A DNA stretch of 64,000 bases from Oscillospiraceae bacterium (GTDB lineage Bacteria > Bacillota > Clostridia > Oscillospirales > SIG627): assembly GCA_015065085.1 (NCBI GenBank), contig SVQW01000008.1, positions 39,675 through 103,674 of the forward strand. The letters are read 5' to 3'. The notes beneath the pieces are model-generated. The model was not told the origin of the DNA. It saw nothing but the letters and a program-made list of their open reading frames with translations, and did no database searches. Below, in pieces: positions 1 to 9,600 of the stretch. The position numbers and the translations under genes were made by a program. Within the stretch, counting starts at the first letter, position 1, and each line of letters starts with the position of its first letter.

Positions 1-1
1 C

Positions 2-1078
2 GTAAGCGACGTTATCGTTGTTAAAAACGGTACTCACACTCAGGACTATTACGAGGGCAAGGACTACTATGTAAATGCCGATGGTCAGCTGGTTATCCCA
101 GCAGGCTCCGATATTTACAGAACACCCTTTGATGAATACATTTCCGATACCCAGAAGACCGTTGTGGGTGCAATAAGCGGAAACAGATGGGATTACAAGG
201 CAATCAGCAGTACTTTGCCCGAGCACAGTCAGTATGCAGGCAAGTACATATACTACTCTGAGGGTGCGGAAATTCAGGCGACTTACCAGTACTCCATTTC
301 CTACCGCCATACCGCAGAGTGGGACGAAAACGCACCTCTGCCCGCATATGAAGAAAATGCACTGCCCCGCACACGTGCAAAGCTTGCCAACAAGCAAGCA
401 ATAAACATCGGCTACTACGGCGACAGTATCACCGATTGCGGTAACCAGACAGGCTCCTTTGGTGTTTCCCCCAACACCATTCACTGGAGAGAGGCTGTTG
501 CCAAGACTCTTGAAAATATGTACGGCTACACCGAGGGCGGCAACCGCATCAATGTACGCAGTAAGGCTGTTGGCGGCACAGGCTCCGGTTGGGGACGTAA
601 CGGCGGCGGAAGCTATGATTCCATTCCCAATGGATTCGCGGCATACAGATTTGCCGCTGATGCATCACAGCCCTACAACAACGGTATTCCCGACCTGTTC
701 GTTCTTGCTTTCGGTATGAACGATGAGGGACTTACCCCCGAGACCTTCAAGGACAATATCAGCAACATCGTTGACCAGATTCTTACTCTCAACTCTCAGT
801 GCGAATTTGTGCTTGTTTCCACCTCAATGTCTAACTCTCTGCTGGGCAAACGGACTAACCGTGAACAGTTTGAGTCGGTGCTCGAAGAGCTTGTTACCGA
901 AAAGAGAGCCAAGGGTGTTAATATCGACGTTGCCAATGTTTCGAGTATGCACAAGTACTTCCTTACCATAAAGCCCTACCGCGATATGACGGGTAACAAT
1001 GTAAACCACCAGAACGACATGCTCAGCCGTCTGTATGCGCAGACCATCGTTACCACCATCGCAGGAGAATGCAAATAA
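2..1078 (+). CDS. SGNH/GDSL-family hydrolase, 5' end outside window
   Basis: The frame is open from base 2, so the gene enters the window from the left; only the C-terminal part is present. The visible protein has an N-terminal beta-rich stretch followed by an SGNH/GDSL esterase-lipase domain. GDSIT carries the nucleophile serine (block I), the segment with GGTGSGWG fits the oxyanion block II, FGMND is block III with the conserved Asn, and NVNHQND near the C-terminus supplies the block V histidine. Such domains usually deacylate acetylated carbohydrates and are often part of larger secreted glycan-degrading proteins in clostridia. That it is an acetyl-xylan-like esterase is inference. An internal GTG at 164 is not the real start because the reading frame extends upstream of it. 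Confidence 0.85.
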   Translation, partial: VSDVIVVKNGTHTQDYYEGKDYYVNADGQLVIPAGSDIYRTPFDEYISDTQKTVVGAISGNRWDYKAISSTLPEHSQYAGKYIYYSEGAEIQATYQYSISYRHTAEWDENAPLPAYEENALPRTRAKLANKQAINIGYYGDSITDCGNQTGSFGVSPNTIHWREAVAKTLENMYGYTEGGNRINVRSKAVGGTGSGWGRNGGGSYDSIPNGFAAYRFAADASQPYNNGIPDLFVLAFGMNDEGLTPETFKDNISNIVDQILTLNSQCEFVLVSTSMSNSLLGKRTNREQFESVLEELVTEKRAKGVNIDVANVSSMHKYFLTIKPYRDMTGNNVNHQNDMLSRLYAQTIVTTIAGECK

Positions 1079-1095
1079 AATAATGAGCAATAAAG

Positions 1096-1127
1096 AAACC
1101 GCGGACATTTTGTCCGCGGTTTTCTTG
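1096..1127 (+). terminator. Rho-independent terminator after SGNH hydrolase
   Basis: A perfect 12-bp stem (1096-1107 with 1111-1122) with a 3-nt loop is followed by a T-rich tail, 18 bases after the stop codon. Confidence 0.85.
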
Positions 1128-1186
1128 TTCATCAATTAAAACCTGCTTGAAAAGGTATTGTGTTCTAAAGGACAGTTAAATGAGAA

Positions 1187-1229
1187 AAAACCTCTGAAAA
1201 CGGCATGAAAAGCCGAATTCAGAGGTTTT
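1187..1229 (+). terminator. Second terminator-like hairpin
   Basis: A 12-bp stem (1187-1198 with 1218-1229) encloses a smaller CGGC/GCCG hairpin and is followed by a T-rich stretch. No gene lies immediately upstream, so it may be a back-up terminator or a remnant. Confidence 0.5.
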
Positions 1230-1245
1230 ATTTATCCGGTGATAT

Positions 1246-1440
1246 GTTGTCTTGCGACAACGCGATATATTTGCTTACGCAAATGCGATATATTCGGTTT
1301 AAAAAACCGAATGCGGTATAATATAAATTCTCGTCACGAAGTGACATATCGCGCCGCTTACGGCATATCGAGTGCGAAGCACATATATCAAATTCCGCAG
1401 GAATTTATATCGCTGCGCAGTGTCCCCCCGGACACTGCGC
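1246..1440. repeat. Array of eight short hairpins with GATAT-type linkers
   Basis: Eight inverted repeats follow one another: 1246-1261, 1269-1284, 1292-1312, 1333-1345, 1353-1364, 1372-1382, 1390-1406 and 1415-1440. Each stem is 4-11 bp with a 3-4 nt loop, and the stems differ in sequence. The linkers are related: GCGATATAT, ATATCGC, ATATCGAG, ATATATC. This fills most of the 604-base gap between the SGNH gene and the next gene. No coding potential is credible here. It resembles two further regions of the window (12.6-12.9 kb and 27.8-28.0 kb). Confidence 0.75.
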
Positions 1441-1604
1441 TAATTCGGGAAGCTTTTTTGTGAGATTTTGGTACTACTGCTTTGCCCGTTATAGATAAAA
1501 AAACAGCTTCTCTGTCGCAGTTGTCATTTTACACAAAGTTTACAGTATTGAAAAGGCAGGTTGCACAAAGTTTTACGCAGGATGTTAATTTATGCGGTTG
1601 TATA

Positions 1605-1633
1605 TTGACATTATGTATGATTTTTGATATAAT
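1605..1633 (+). promoter_or_regulatory. Consensus sigma-A promoter
   Basis: TTGACA at 1605-1610, a 17-bp spacer and TATAAT at 1628-1633. It lies 50 bases upstream of the ATG at 1683 and inside the 5'-extended frame of that gene, which rules out the more upstream in-frame start at 1482. Confidence 0.85.
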
Positions 1634-1682
1634 TTCTGTATTGCCAAAAGCAAAAATATATATTATATTAAGGAGAAAACCT

Positions 1683-4600
1683 ATGAAAAAACTGACATCC
1701 GTTTTGTTGGTTGTCCTCATGGTGGTTATCCTTGCCCTGAGTGTTTCGGCGGCAGAGGAATCCATCGTTTGGGATTTTTCAAATCCCGATGATGTTGCTA
1801 AGTGGACGCCCTCAAAAACCACCAATGTTGCGGTAAGCGACAGCGGTGCACTCATTTCCGGCGAAGGCAATGATATTAATCTTACCTACACCGCTGATAT
1901 GGAGATTATGCTTCAGGACTACATGTATTTTGTAGTTGAATACGCCGGCGCTACCAGAAGCGGCGGATTCCAGTTCTACCACTGGACCGAGGGCGTATCG
2001 GGTAACCCCCGTCTTGACGGCTCCACCAAAATCGGCGATGCCGAAACCGTAATGTCCCATAAGTTCGACCTTACCACCCCTCCTGCCACAGCAAGCTGGA
2101 GCGGCAAGGTTACCAAGCTCCGTGTTGACCCCGTCCGCGGAAGCGATCCTCGTGAGATAATCGTTAAGTCCGTTGGTCTTTACAAGGACAAGGCTACATA
2201 CGAAAAGAGCATAAAAGCGGCTGCAGAAGCGGCTATTCTTCCCGGTCAGCCTGTTCTTTTGTTTAACCCCGGTGCAGAAAATGTCTGCTTCCCCACCACC
2301 GGTTCAAGCTGTTTCATTACCTTTGAAAACAACTATGCTGTTATTAACTCTCTGGAAGGCCCCGAGGAGGGTAACGGCTTAAAGGGCGACCCCAACTTCT
2401 CTGTCGGTGTTGACTTTGACGGTGATACCTGGCACTGGATGAAGGTTCGTCTGAGAAACCTTTCCGATGCTACCCGCTTTGAGATGCACTTTGCTTCCGA
2501 GGGCAGCGGCGGTAAGATTGTGGGCGCTACCTGCACACAGTTCCCCATCACCTCCAAGGATGCGGATTTTGTTGAGTATGTTATCGACCTGAAAAAGGCA
2601 AATCTTGATTCCCAGAACGTTAACGCCGGTGTAAGCCTTACCGAATCCGTTTGGAAGGGTCTTATTTCCACCATTCGTTTCGACTGTATGTGGATGGCTG
2701 AGCCCTCGGGTCAGATGCCCACCGGAAGCCAGATGTACATAGACTATGTGGCATTCTTCCGCAGTGAAGAGGACGCAAAGAACTATGTTCCCGATCCTTC
2801 CACCGAAATCGAGCAGCCCAAGAAGAACACCGGTGCTGCTAACCCTGTGTGGATATTCGATAACGAAGCGATCGTTAAAAATCAGTCCACCTCCGGCTCG
2901 GACGTTATGTTCTCCGGCGGTATGATGAGACTTATCCCCACCAACTCCGACCCCATGATCACTCTTCAGCTTACCACACCCTTTGATTCTGCTGAATTCC
3001 CCATTTTTGCTTACCGTCACAGCACCACTTCCACGGTAGGCACTCTGGGTGTTTTCTACTCCACCGATACAGGCGTTGACCTCTCCGATTCGTACAGCCC
3101 TGTTACCATTACACGTAACGGAACCTGGAGCAACACCATTGTTGACCTTTCTGATACCAAGCTGTACCCCAAGGATACCTGGAGCGGCAACATTGTAAGC
3201 ATGCGTATTGACCCCATCAACGGCAACGATACAAATGCTACAATCTATATTGACCGTATGGGCTTCTTCCGCACAAAGTCAGAGGCTTTGAAGTTCCTCT
3301 CTCAGGGCAGAAGCGGTCTTGATTACAATACCAAGGCGTCCTTCAAGGACACTCTCCAGACCTCTCTTGTTCCCGCAAACACCCTTTATGACGGCTATAA
3401 CGAGGCAGAATTCCTGCTCTCCTCCACCACTCCCGTAGGCACCGGTACCAACCCCGTTGTTATGCGTACCAAGGCGGACGGCACTCAGGAAATAGTTGCT
3501 CTCGGCTACACCAACCCCGCAGGATATACCACCTTCGTGGCAAACAAGCCCGCTAACTACTCTCTCGGTTACAGCCATAAGGAGTACAGCGATATTGCAG
3601 GCCACTGGGGCGAAAGCTACATCAACTTCGTTTCCGACAGAACTCTGTTCGGCGGAACCTCTCCCACCGAGTTCAGCCCCGAGGATACCATGACCAGAGG
3701 TATGTTTGTTACCGTTCTGGGACGTATGCACGGCGTTGACACCTCTAAGTACGACGGCAACACAGGCTACGGCGATGTGCCTGCCACCATGTACTATGCA
3801 CCCTACATTCAGTGGGCTAAGGAATACGGTCTTATGCCCGGTCTTTCTGATGTAACCTTCGGCGCAGAGGATCCCATCTACCGCGAAACCATGGCGGCAG
3901 TTATCGATAAGTACCTCAAGGTATTCGATTACTTTGTTACCGGCTACTCCGATGTTATTGATTTCAGTGACCTTGCAGGCGTTGATGCGGCTACTGTTGA
4001 GGCTATCAAGTCCGTTCAGAAGCTGGGCATTATCAACGGCAAGGGCGGCACAATCTTCGATCCCAAGGGTCTTTCCACCCGTGCAGAGGTTGCTACCGTT
4101 ATGGAGCGTACCATCAAGACCGCACTGGGCGTAAATACCGCTCCCACTCAGTATGACGCCGCTTACTTCAACCGCGACCACATCAAGATTGGTGTATGGG
4201 GCTTTGTAAGTAACTTCGGCGACGAGTTCGGTATGACCAAGCTCCGCGACCTGGGCGTTAACCTTATCGTTACCGGTTCTGCTGTTTCCGGCTCTACCAA
4301 GAACACCGTATTCAACTACGCAGATAAGTACGGTATCGCAGTTCATGCCAATGACTTCGGCGCAAATAAGGCTACTCTCGAAGATCCCAACTGGAATCCT
4401 GCCATTATTGCAGCTGAATACAGCCACCATCCTTCCTTTACAGGACATCACTTCACCGACGAGCCCGGTACTGATTCTTACCCTGTTCTGGGCGCATTGT
4501 CCAAGAGATACCATGAGTTCTTCCCCGACAAGATGGCGTTTGTAAACCTGCTTCCTATGTATGCTAACTCTGCACAGCTCAAGAAGGGCGCAGGCGCTGC

Positions 4601-5405
4601 AGCTATCGAGTACTACGATCCCGATCCCAACCTGTACAGAAAATACTGCCAGCAGTGGTTCGAGTATTTTGATGCAGATTATATCTGTACCGACATCTAT
4701 CCTCTCCACGGTTCCACCGGCAGACCCGAGACCTGGAGCACCTACAAGGACTACTGCGAATCCATCAACCAGATTGCTACCGTTGCCCGCGAAAATGATG
4801 CCGAGTTCTGGTGCTGTATCCAGACCTGGGGATGGAACAGCGGCAAGCGTAATCCTACCGAGGCAGAATACAGATGGCAGTGCTACGCAATGCTGTCCTA
4901 CGGCTGTACCGGTATCCTGCTGTGGTCTCTCAACAGCTCCAACGAAGTTGAGTTCCCCTCCATCTTCAATAAGAGCACAGGCGACGTTACCCAGCCTCTG
5001 TACGACGATTGCGCTAAGGTAATGTGGGAAATGAGAAATCTGTCCGACGTTTACGTTCAGTACAAGAACCTGGGCGCATTCACCATTAACTGCACCTCTG
5101 CTACTCCCTGGCTGAAGATGAGCGGTGAATATGAAAACTTCGGCATTATCTCTGAAACCGTTTCCGACGAGCCTCTGCTTATCGGATGCTTCGAAAAGAA
5201 AGAGGGCACCGGCTACGCATTCACCGTTGTTAACATGACCGACATCGTTGAATTCAAGCCCGCAACCCTTAAGTTCAAGATTGCTCAGCCTCTCACCGTA
5301 ACCCTTTACGATGAAGCTGTTCCCACCACTCTCACCGCTGATGCAAACGGATATTATACAATAAGTCTTGAAACCACCGACGGTGTATTCGTTACAGTGG
5401 GTTAA
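1683..5405 (+). CDS. Secreted SLH-domain glycosidase-like surface protein
   Basis: 1240 aa. The start at 1683 is fixed by AAGGAGAAAACCT just upstream and by a signal peptide (MKKL then a hydrophobic core ending SVSA-AE). Order of domains: three beta-sandwich modules that look carbohydrate-binding (about 25-180, 195-375, 395-560; the first begins IVWDFSNP), three S-layer homology repeats (about 633-820; YSDIAGHWGESYINF is typical), then a TIM-barrel hydrolase-like domain (about 830-1150) and a small beta C-terminal domain. FTDEPG places a candidate acid Glu at residue 927. The SLH repeats should anchor it to the cell-wall polymer. SLH repeats between binding and catalytic parts is an uncommon order. 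The catalytic activity is not assigned to a GH family here. Close paralog: the gene at 6639-10817. Confidence 0.8.
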   Translation: MKKLTSVLLVVLMVVILALSVSAAEESIVWDFSNPDDVAKWTPSKTTNVAVSDSGALISGEGNDINLTYTADMEIMLQDYMYFVVEYAGATRSGGFQFYHWTEGVSGNPRLDGSTKIGDAETVMSHKFDLTTPPATASWSGKVTKLRVDPVRGSDPREIIVKSVGLYKDKATYEKSIKAAAEAAILPGQPVLLFNPGAENVCFPTTGSSCFITFENNYAVINSLEGPEEGNGLKGDPNFSVGVDFDGDTWHWMKVRLRNLSDATRFEMHFASEGSGGKIVGATCTQFPITSKDADFVEYVIDLKKANLDSQNVNAGVSLTESVWKGLISTIRFDCMWMAEPSGQMPTGSQMYIDYVAFFRSEEDAKNYVPDPSTEIEQPKKNTGAANPVWIFDNEAIVKNQSTSGSDVMFSGGMMRLIPTNSDPMITLQLTTPFDSAEFPIFAYRHSTTSTVGTLGVFYSTDTGVDLSDSYSPVTITRNGTWSNTIVDLSDTKLYPKDTWSGNIVSMRIDPINGNDTNATIYIDRMGFFRTKSEALKFLSQGRSGLDYNTKASFKDTLQTSLVPANTLYDGYNEAEFLLSSTTPVGTGTNPVVMRTKADGTQEIVALGYTNPAGYTTFVANKPANYSLGYSHKEYSDIAGHWGESYINFVSDRTLFGGTSPTEFSPEDTMTRGMFVTVLGRMHGVDTSKYDGNTGYGDVPATMYYAPYIQWAKEYGLMPGLSDVTFGAEDPIYRETMAAVIDKYLKVFDYFVTGYSDVIDFSDLAGVDAATVEAIKSVQKLGIINGKGGTIFDPKGLSTRAEVATVMERTIKTALGVNTAPTQYDAAYFNRDHIKIGVWGFVSNFGDEFGMTKLRDLGVNLIVTGSAVSGSTKNTVFNYADKYGIAVHANDFGANKATLEDPNWNPAIIAAEYSHHPSFTGHHFTDEPGTDSYPVLGALSKRYHEFFPDKMAFVNLLPMYANSAQLKKGAGAAAIEYYDPDPNLYRKYCQQWFEYFDADYICTDIYPLHGSTGRPETWSTYKDYCESINQIATVARENDAEFWCCIQTWGWNSGKRNPTEAEYRWQCYAMLSYGCTGILLWSLNSSNEVEFPSIFNKSTGDVTQPLYDDCAKVMWEMRNLSDVYVQYKNLGAFTINCTSATPWLKMSGEYENFGIISETVSDEPLLIGCFEKKEGTGYAFTVVNMTDIVEFKPATLKFKIAQPLTVTLYDEAVPTTLTADANGYYTISLETTDGVFVTVG

Positions 5406-5504
5406 AATAACCGCAAATACTTTGTTGCCTGCGGGATGTCGCTCCCATTGGCACCGCGTCTTGCGGCATTTTAACCTCACTGTATTGTGAGATAACAACA
5501 ATAA

Positions 5505-5538
5505 AAAAAATGAGTGTCCTTTCGGACACTCATTTTTT
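5505..5538. terminator. Bidirectional terminator
   Basis: A perfect 15-bp stem (5505-5519 with 5524-5538), with an A-run on one side and a T-run on the other. It sits between the convergent SLH glycosidase (+) and TIR (-) genes and can serve both. Confidence 0.9.
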
Positions 5539-5542
5539 GTTT

Positions 5543-6622
5543 TCAAAGGGTAAGCAGGTCGATAACATTTTTTAAGAAATCGATTAATTTTTTTAATTCT
5601 TCTTTATCCATAACGGGCATGAGATGAAAGGTGCTTTTGTCTTTACAAACCGAAGTTATAAAAACTACGTTGCCGGCACACGGCTCGGTTGTGATGGCTT
5701 GGATGTCACAAAGCGGTATAATTGCTTTATTATGCTTTGCGTCGCAGGCGTAAATGTTTTTGTCGGTTATAACAAAGCCCTCCTTGGCACTGCCCAGCAA
5801 TGTACCGTCCCTCAGAACAAGGGGTAATTCGTCCGACTTACATGCGGAATATGAATGTGAAGCCCCGCGATACTTTCTGGCAAAAGCCTTGTCACTGCGC
5901 AGATAGATGCTGTGCACGAAAGCGTGACATACCAATCCGTGGTGTATTGTGAGCTTTTCAATACATTTCTCCACACCCATTTCACGGTTTACAATATCGG
6001 TGACAGGTATGCCCCATGGGTCTTTTATTAAAACGAAGGGCGTGTCGGTTGAGTCTTCTTCTTTAACTGCTTGCTTTTCATTGAGCGTACGGTCGTTTTT
6101 TGCCTCTGAGGGTGGTTCAGGCGCCGTAATAACCTCTTCGTCGGCTTTGCGGGGGGGAGTATCCTCGTTCCCGATTGCATTCGGCGGAGTGTGACGGGAA
6201 AAATAGGCATCAACCATTACAAGAAGCTTTTCCAGATCGGCATAATTGTAGCTCTGCTTGTCACGCAGGGTACGGGGAAGCTGATGTAACTCTATGCCAC
6301 CTATAAAGGTAAGTATCTGTGCATCAGGCTTGTAGCCGTTCAGAATGTCTGCGTTAAAGGAGCGCCATTCGTATTTGAGCCATTCAGATTCAATGTATTC
6401 CACCTTTGAGGCGACTACTATGAGAAGCTGAGCGCTGTCAAGAGCGTTGTCTATAACGTCCTGATAGTCGCTGTTACCCATGGCGGTAACACTCTCACGG
6501 CTGAAAAATACCTTGTAACCCCTTTGTATAAGGGCGTTGTAAAGCTGTGTGGCTTTGGCAGTGTCCGGAGTTTGTTTACCGTCATCTGTTTCCTTAAATG
6601 AAATGAAAATATCAAAATTCAT
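5543..6622 (-). CDS. TIR-domain protein with C-terminal PH-like domain
   Basis: 359 aa. Residues 1-125 form a TIR domain: DIFISFKETDD (strand A), VFFSRESV (BB-loop region) and the WLKYEW motif, in which Glu85 matches the catalytic glutamate of NADase TIR domains. Residues about 150-200 are a charged, proline-rich linker. The C-terminus (about 255-350) has the pattern FVITDKNIYA...IPLCDIQAI of bacterial PH-like (short SHOCT/bPH-type) domains. The start codon is 16 bases after the stop of the SLH glycosidase on the same strand and has AGAGGT upstream, so the two are probably co-transcribed. A C7 tract (G7 at 6151-6157 on the + strand) encodes the Pro-Pro of the linker. NAD+ hydrolysis, or use in phage defence or signalling, is inference. 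Confidence 0.8.
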   Translation of the reverse strand: MNFDIFISFKETDDGKQTPDTAKATQLYNALIQRGYKVFFSRESVTAMGNSDYQDVIDNALDSAQLLIVVASKVEYIESEWLKYEWRSFNADILNGYKPDAQILTFIGGIELHQLPRTLRDKQSYNYADLEKLLVMVDAYFSRHTPPNAIGNEDTPPRKADEEVITAPEPPSEAKNDRTLNEKQAVKEEDSTDTPFVLIKDPWGIPVTDIVNREMGVEKCIEKLTIHHGLVCHAFVHSIYLRSDKAFARKYRGASHSYSACKSDELPLVLRDGTLLGSAKEGFVITDKNIYACDAKHNKAIIPLCDIQAITTEPCAGNVVFITSVCKDKSTFHLMPVMDKEELKKLIDFLKNVIDLLTL

Positions 6623-6638
6623 GGTTACCTCTGAATTC

Positions 6639-9600
6639 TTATCCCAGGGTTACAAACACACCGTCGGTAGACTGAAGATTTACGGTATAATATCCGCTTG
6701 CGTCGGGTGTCAGGATGACGGGTTCATTTTTTGTATACAGTGTGACGGTCACGGAGGAAGCGGTTTTGAATTTAAGAGTTGCGGGAGTATTGTCCTTCAG
6801 GTCGGTCATGTTAACCACCGTAAAGGCGTGACCTGTGCCCTCTTTCTTTTCGAAGCAACCGATAAGCAGAGGCTGGTCGGAAACGGTTTCGGACAGAATG
6901 TCAAAATCCTTGTATTCACCGCTCATTTTCAGCCAAGGTGTTGCATCGGTGCAGTTGAGAGTGAAAGCACCCAGATTTTTGTACTGAATAAAGGTGTCGG
7001 ACAGACGGCGCATTTCCCACATTACCGTCTTGCAGTCATTATATACGGGCTGAGTGATGTCTTTGGTATAGATGTTGAAGATAGAGGGGCGCTCGCGGTT
7101 CTGGGTTGTGAGCGACCACAGGAGTATACCGGTACAGCCGTAGGACAGCATGGTGTAGCACTGCCATCTGTACTCGCCCTCGGTAGGAGTGCGCTTGCCT
7201 TCTGCCCAGCCCCAGGTCTGGATACAGCACCAGAATTCCGCGTTGTTTTCACGCGCGACTGTGGCAATCTGGTTGATGGATTCGCAGTAGTCCTTGTATG
7301 TCCACCAGGTGGAGCGGTTTTCAATTCCGGTTGTTCCGTTGAGGGGGTAAATGTCGGTGCAGATATAATCAACATCAAAATTTTCAAACCACATCTGACA
7401 ATGCTTACGGTAACGGTCGGGGTCGGGGTCGTAGTACTCAATAGCCGCGGCACCTGCTCCGAATTTGAGCTGTGCGGCGTTGGCATACATGGGAAGCAGA
7501 TTTACAAAGGGTATTTTATCCGGCATTTGCTCGTTATACATTTTTGCAAGCTCACCCAGCCAGCCGAAATCATCCGAGCCGGGCTCGTCGGTTATATAAT
7601 GACCGCTGAATGAGGGATGCTCACTGTAAGAAGCTACATGCTTGCCGAAATCGTATTCCGTCAGATTCTTGCGTGTGGGGAAATCGGTAACAAACAACTC
7701 AATTCCGTACTTATCGGCATAGTTGAAGGTAGGCTCCTTTGTGTTTGTGCCTGAGGTTGCACCGCCCGAAACGATAAGGTCAACACCCAGGTCGCGAAGC
7801 AGTGTCATACCCTTTTTGTTACCAAAAACAGAGGAGAAGCCCCATGCACCAATGCGTATTCTGTCTCTGCTGAAATATTCGGGTGCGTACTGTGTTGTTG
7901 CCGTGTTTACGCCCAGCACCGCTTTTACGGTTTTCTGAGCTACTGCAGCAGCCTCGGCACGGGTGAGGATTCCGCAGGGGTCAAATTCGGTGTCATTCAC
8001 ACCTGCGAAAATGCCCAGACTCTGGGTAAATCCCACAGCCGAAATATCTTTTTCATCCACAGATGAAATGTCGGTGAATTCCGTTATATCGTCGTAAGCG
8101 GTAATATTGTATCCGAAAGCGGATATATAATCGGTGATAATATGTGCGATTTCAAGGCGTGTAATTGCCTTTTCGGGTTGGAATTCAACAGTACCCAAGC
8201 AGTTCAGCAAGCCGTTTTCCTCAGCCCAACGGACGTAGGGCGCGTAGTAAATATCCGATGCAATATCAGTGTAAGATGAGCCGTCGGTGTACTCCGGGGT
8301 GTCAACACCGTGCATACGTCCCAGGGCCGTTACGAACATTGCCCGCGTTATGGGCATGTCGGGTGAAAATTCGTTTTGCGAAGTACCGTTGAGAATTTCG
8401 TGAGCCGAAACAAAGTTGATGTATTCCTGTGCCCAGTGATTGTCGGTGTCGGTAAAGGCTTTTGTGTTATAGCCCAGAGTGTAGGTCGCCGGATCGGTTG
8501 CGATGTATGTGGTGTAATTATATTTGCTTACATAAGACATGGGGACAGGTGAGGTATTGCCGTTTTTATCGGTTTTGAGCACCACCGGAATTGTGCCCTC
8601 GCCCTCGGGAACAGTGGAGACGGGAGCAAAATCAAACTCATCAAATCCCTTGAACAGATTTCCTTCGGGCACTGTAACCTTGTACATCTTATCAATAAAC
8701 ACAGCACCTTTTGTAAGATCGGGCTCGCTTCTTCCCTGCGAAAGGAATTGGTAAGCCTCACTTTGTGTGCGGAAAAAGCCCATTCTGTCGATGTATATGT
8801 CGGCATCAAGGTCGGTGCCGTTGATGGGGTCTATGCGGACATAGTCGCATATTCCGTGCCAGTTGTCCTTGGGGTAGAGGTTAGTGTCTCCTAAGTTAAC
8901 GATGATGTTCTGCCATGTTCCGTCATTCTTGATTTTGAAGGGCGAATATGATTCGTCCGACAGGCTGGTCAGGGTAGATGTGGTATAAAACAAACCTGCG
9001 GTAGACACGGTTGATACTGTGCTGTGGCGGTAAGCGAAGTAGGGAAATTCCGCTGTGTCAAAGTACAATTCGGGTTCGATGGGAAGAACCATTATGGGGT
9101 CGCTGGTGGAGGGAGTAATGTGCATCATATTGCCCACCGACGAAAGAAAAATTCCGCTGATGTCGGTGCTGTAAATCTTCTCCTCGGTATCAAACACCCA
9201 CACAGGAGCCTTTGCGCCGGTATTTATTTTGGGCTGTTCTACATCACTGCCCGCCGGGGGAGTGAAGGACTGAGCCTCCGAAAGGCTTTCGCAGAACGCT
9301 ATATAATCTATATACATTGTCTGCGGAGCGTCTGTTTTAACATCGAAGGAGAACTGAAGCTTTGTTATATAGCCTACCCACATGCTGGAGGAAAGCTGTA
9401 TGGTTTCGGTATCAACCGATGCCATGTTTGCGGCTCTTACGTCAATAATATATTCCTTGAAATCGGTGTCGCCGCTTGAAATTTCAAAAGCTGTGTTTGT
9501 GGGGAAGCTAAGCTGATGCTGTGAACCGTCGGAGGCAAACCTCATGGTCATCGTATCGGCATCCGTCGTGTTTTTGAGCCGTATTTTCATGTAGGGATAC

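Noticed and set aside
1246..1440. CRISPR array
   Set aside because: The hairpins have different sequences and lengths, with no constant repeat or spacer size and no cas genes.
1482..1682. N-terminal extension of the first SLH glycosidase
   Set aside because: A consensus promoter lies inside it, and the ATG at 1683 has both a ribosome binding site and a signal peptide.
3279..5546. Long open frame on the minus strand under the SLH glycosidase
   Set aside because: It is antisense to a gene with signal peptide, SLH repeats and promoter; its protein is low in domain-like features and is a result of biased codon use.
6549..7613. Long plus-strand frame under the second SLH glycosidase
   Set aside because: Antisense shadow; no ribosome binding site, and its residues mirror those of the antisense frame in the first paralog.
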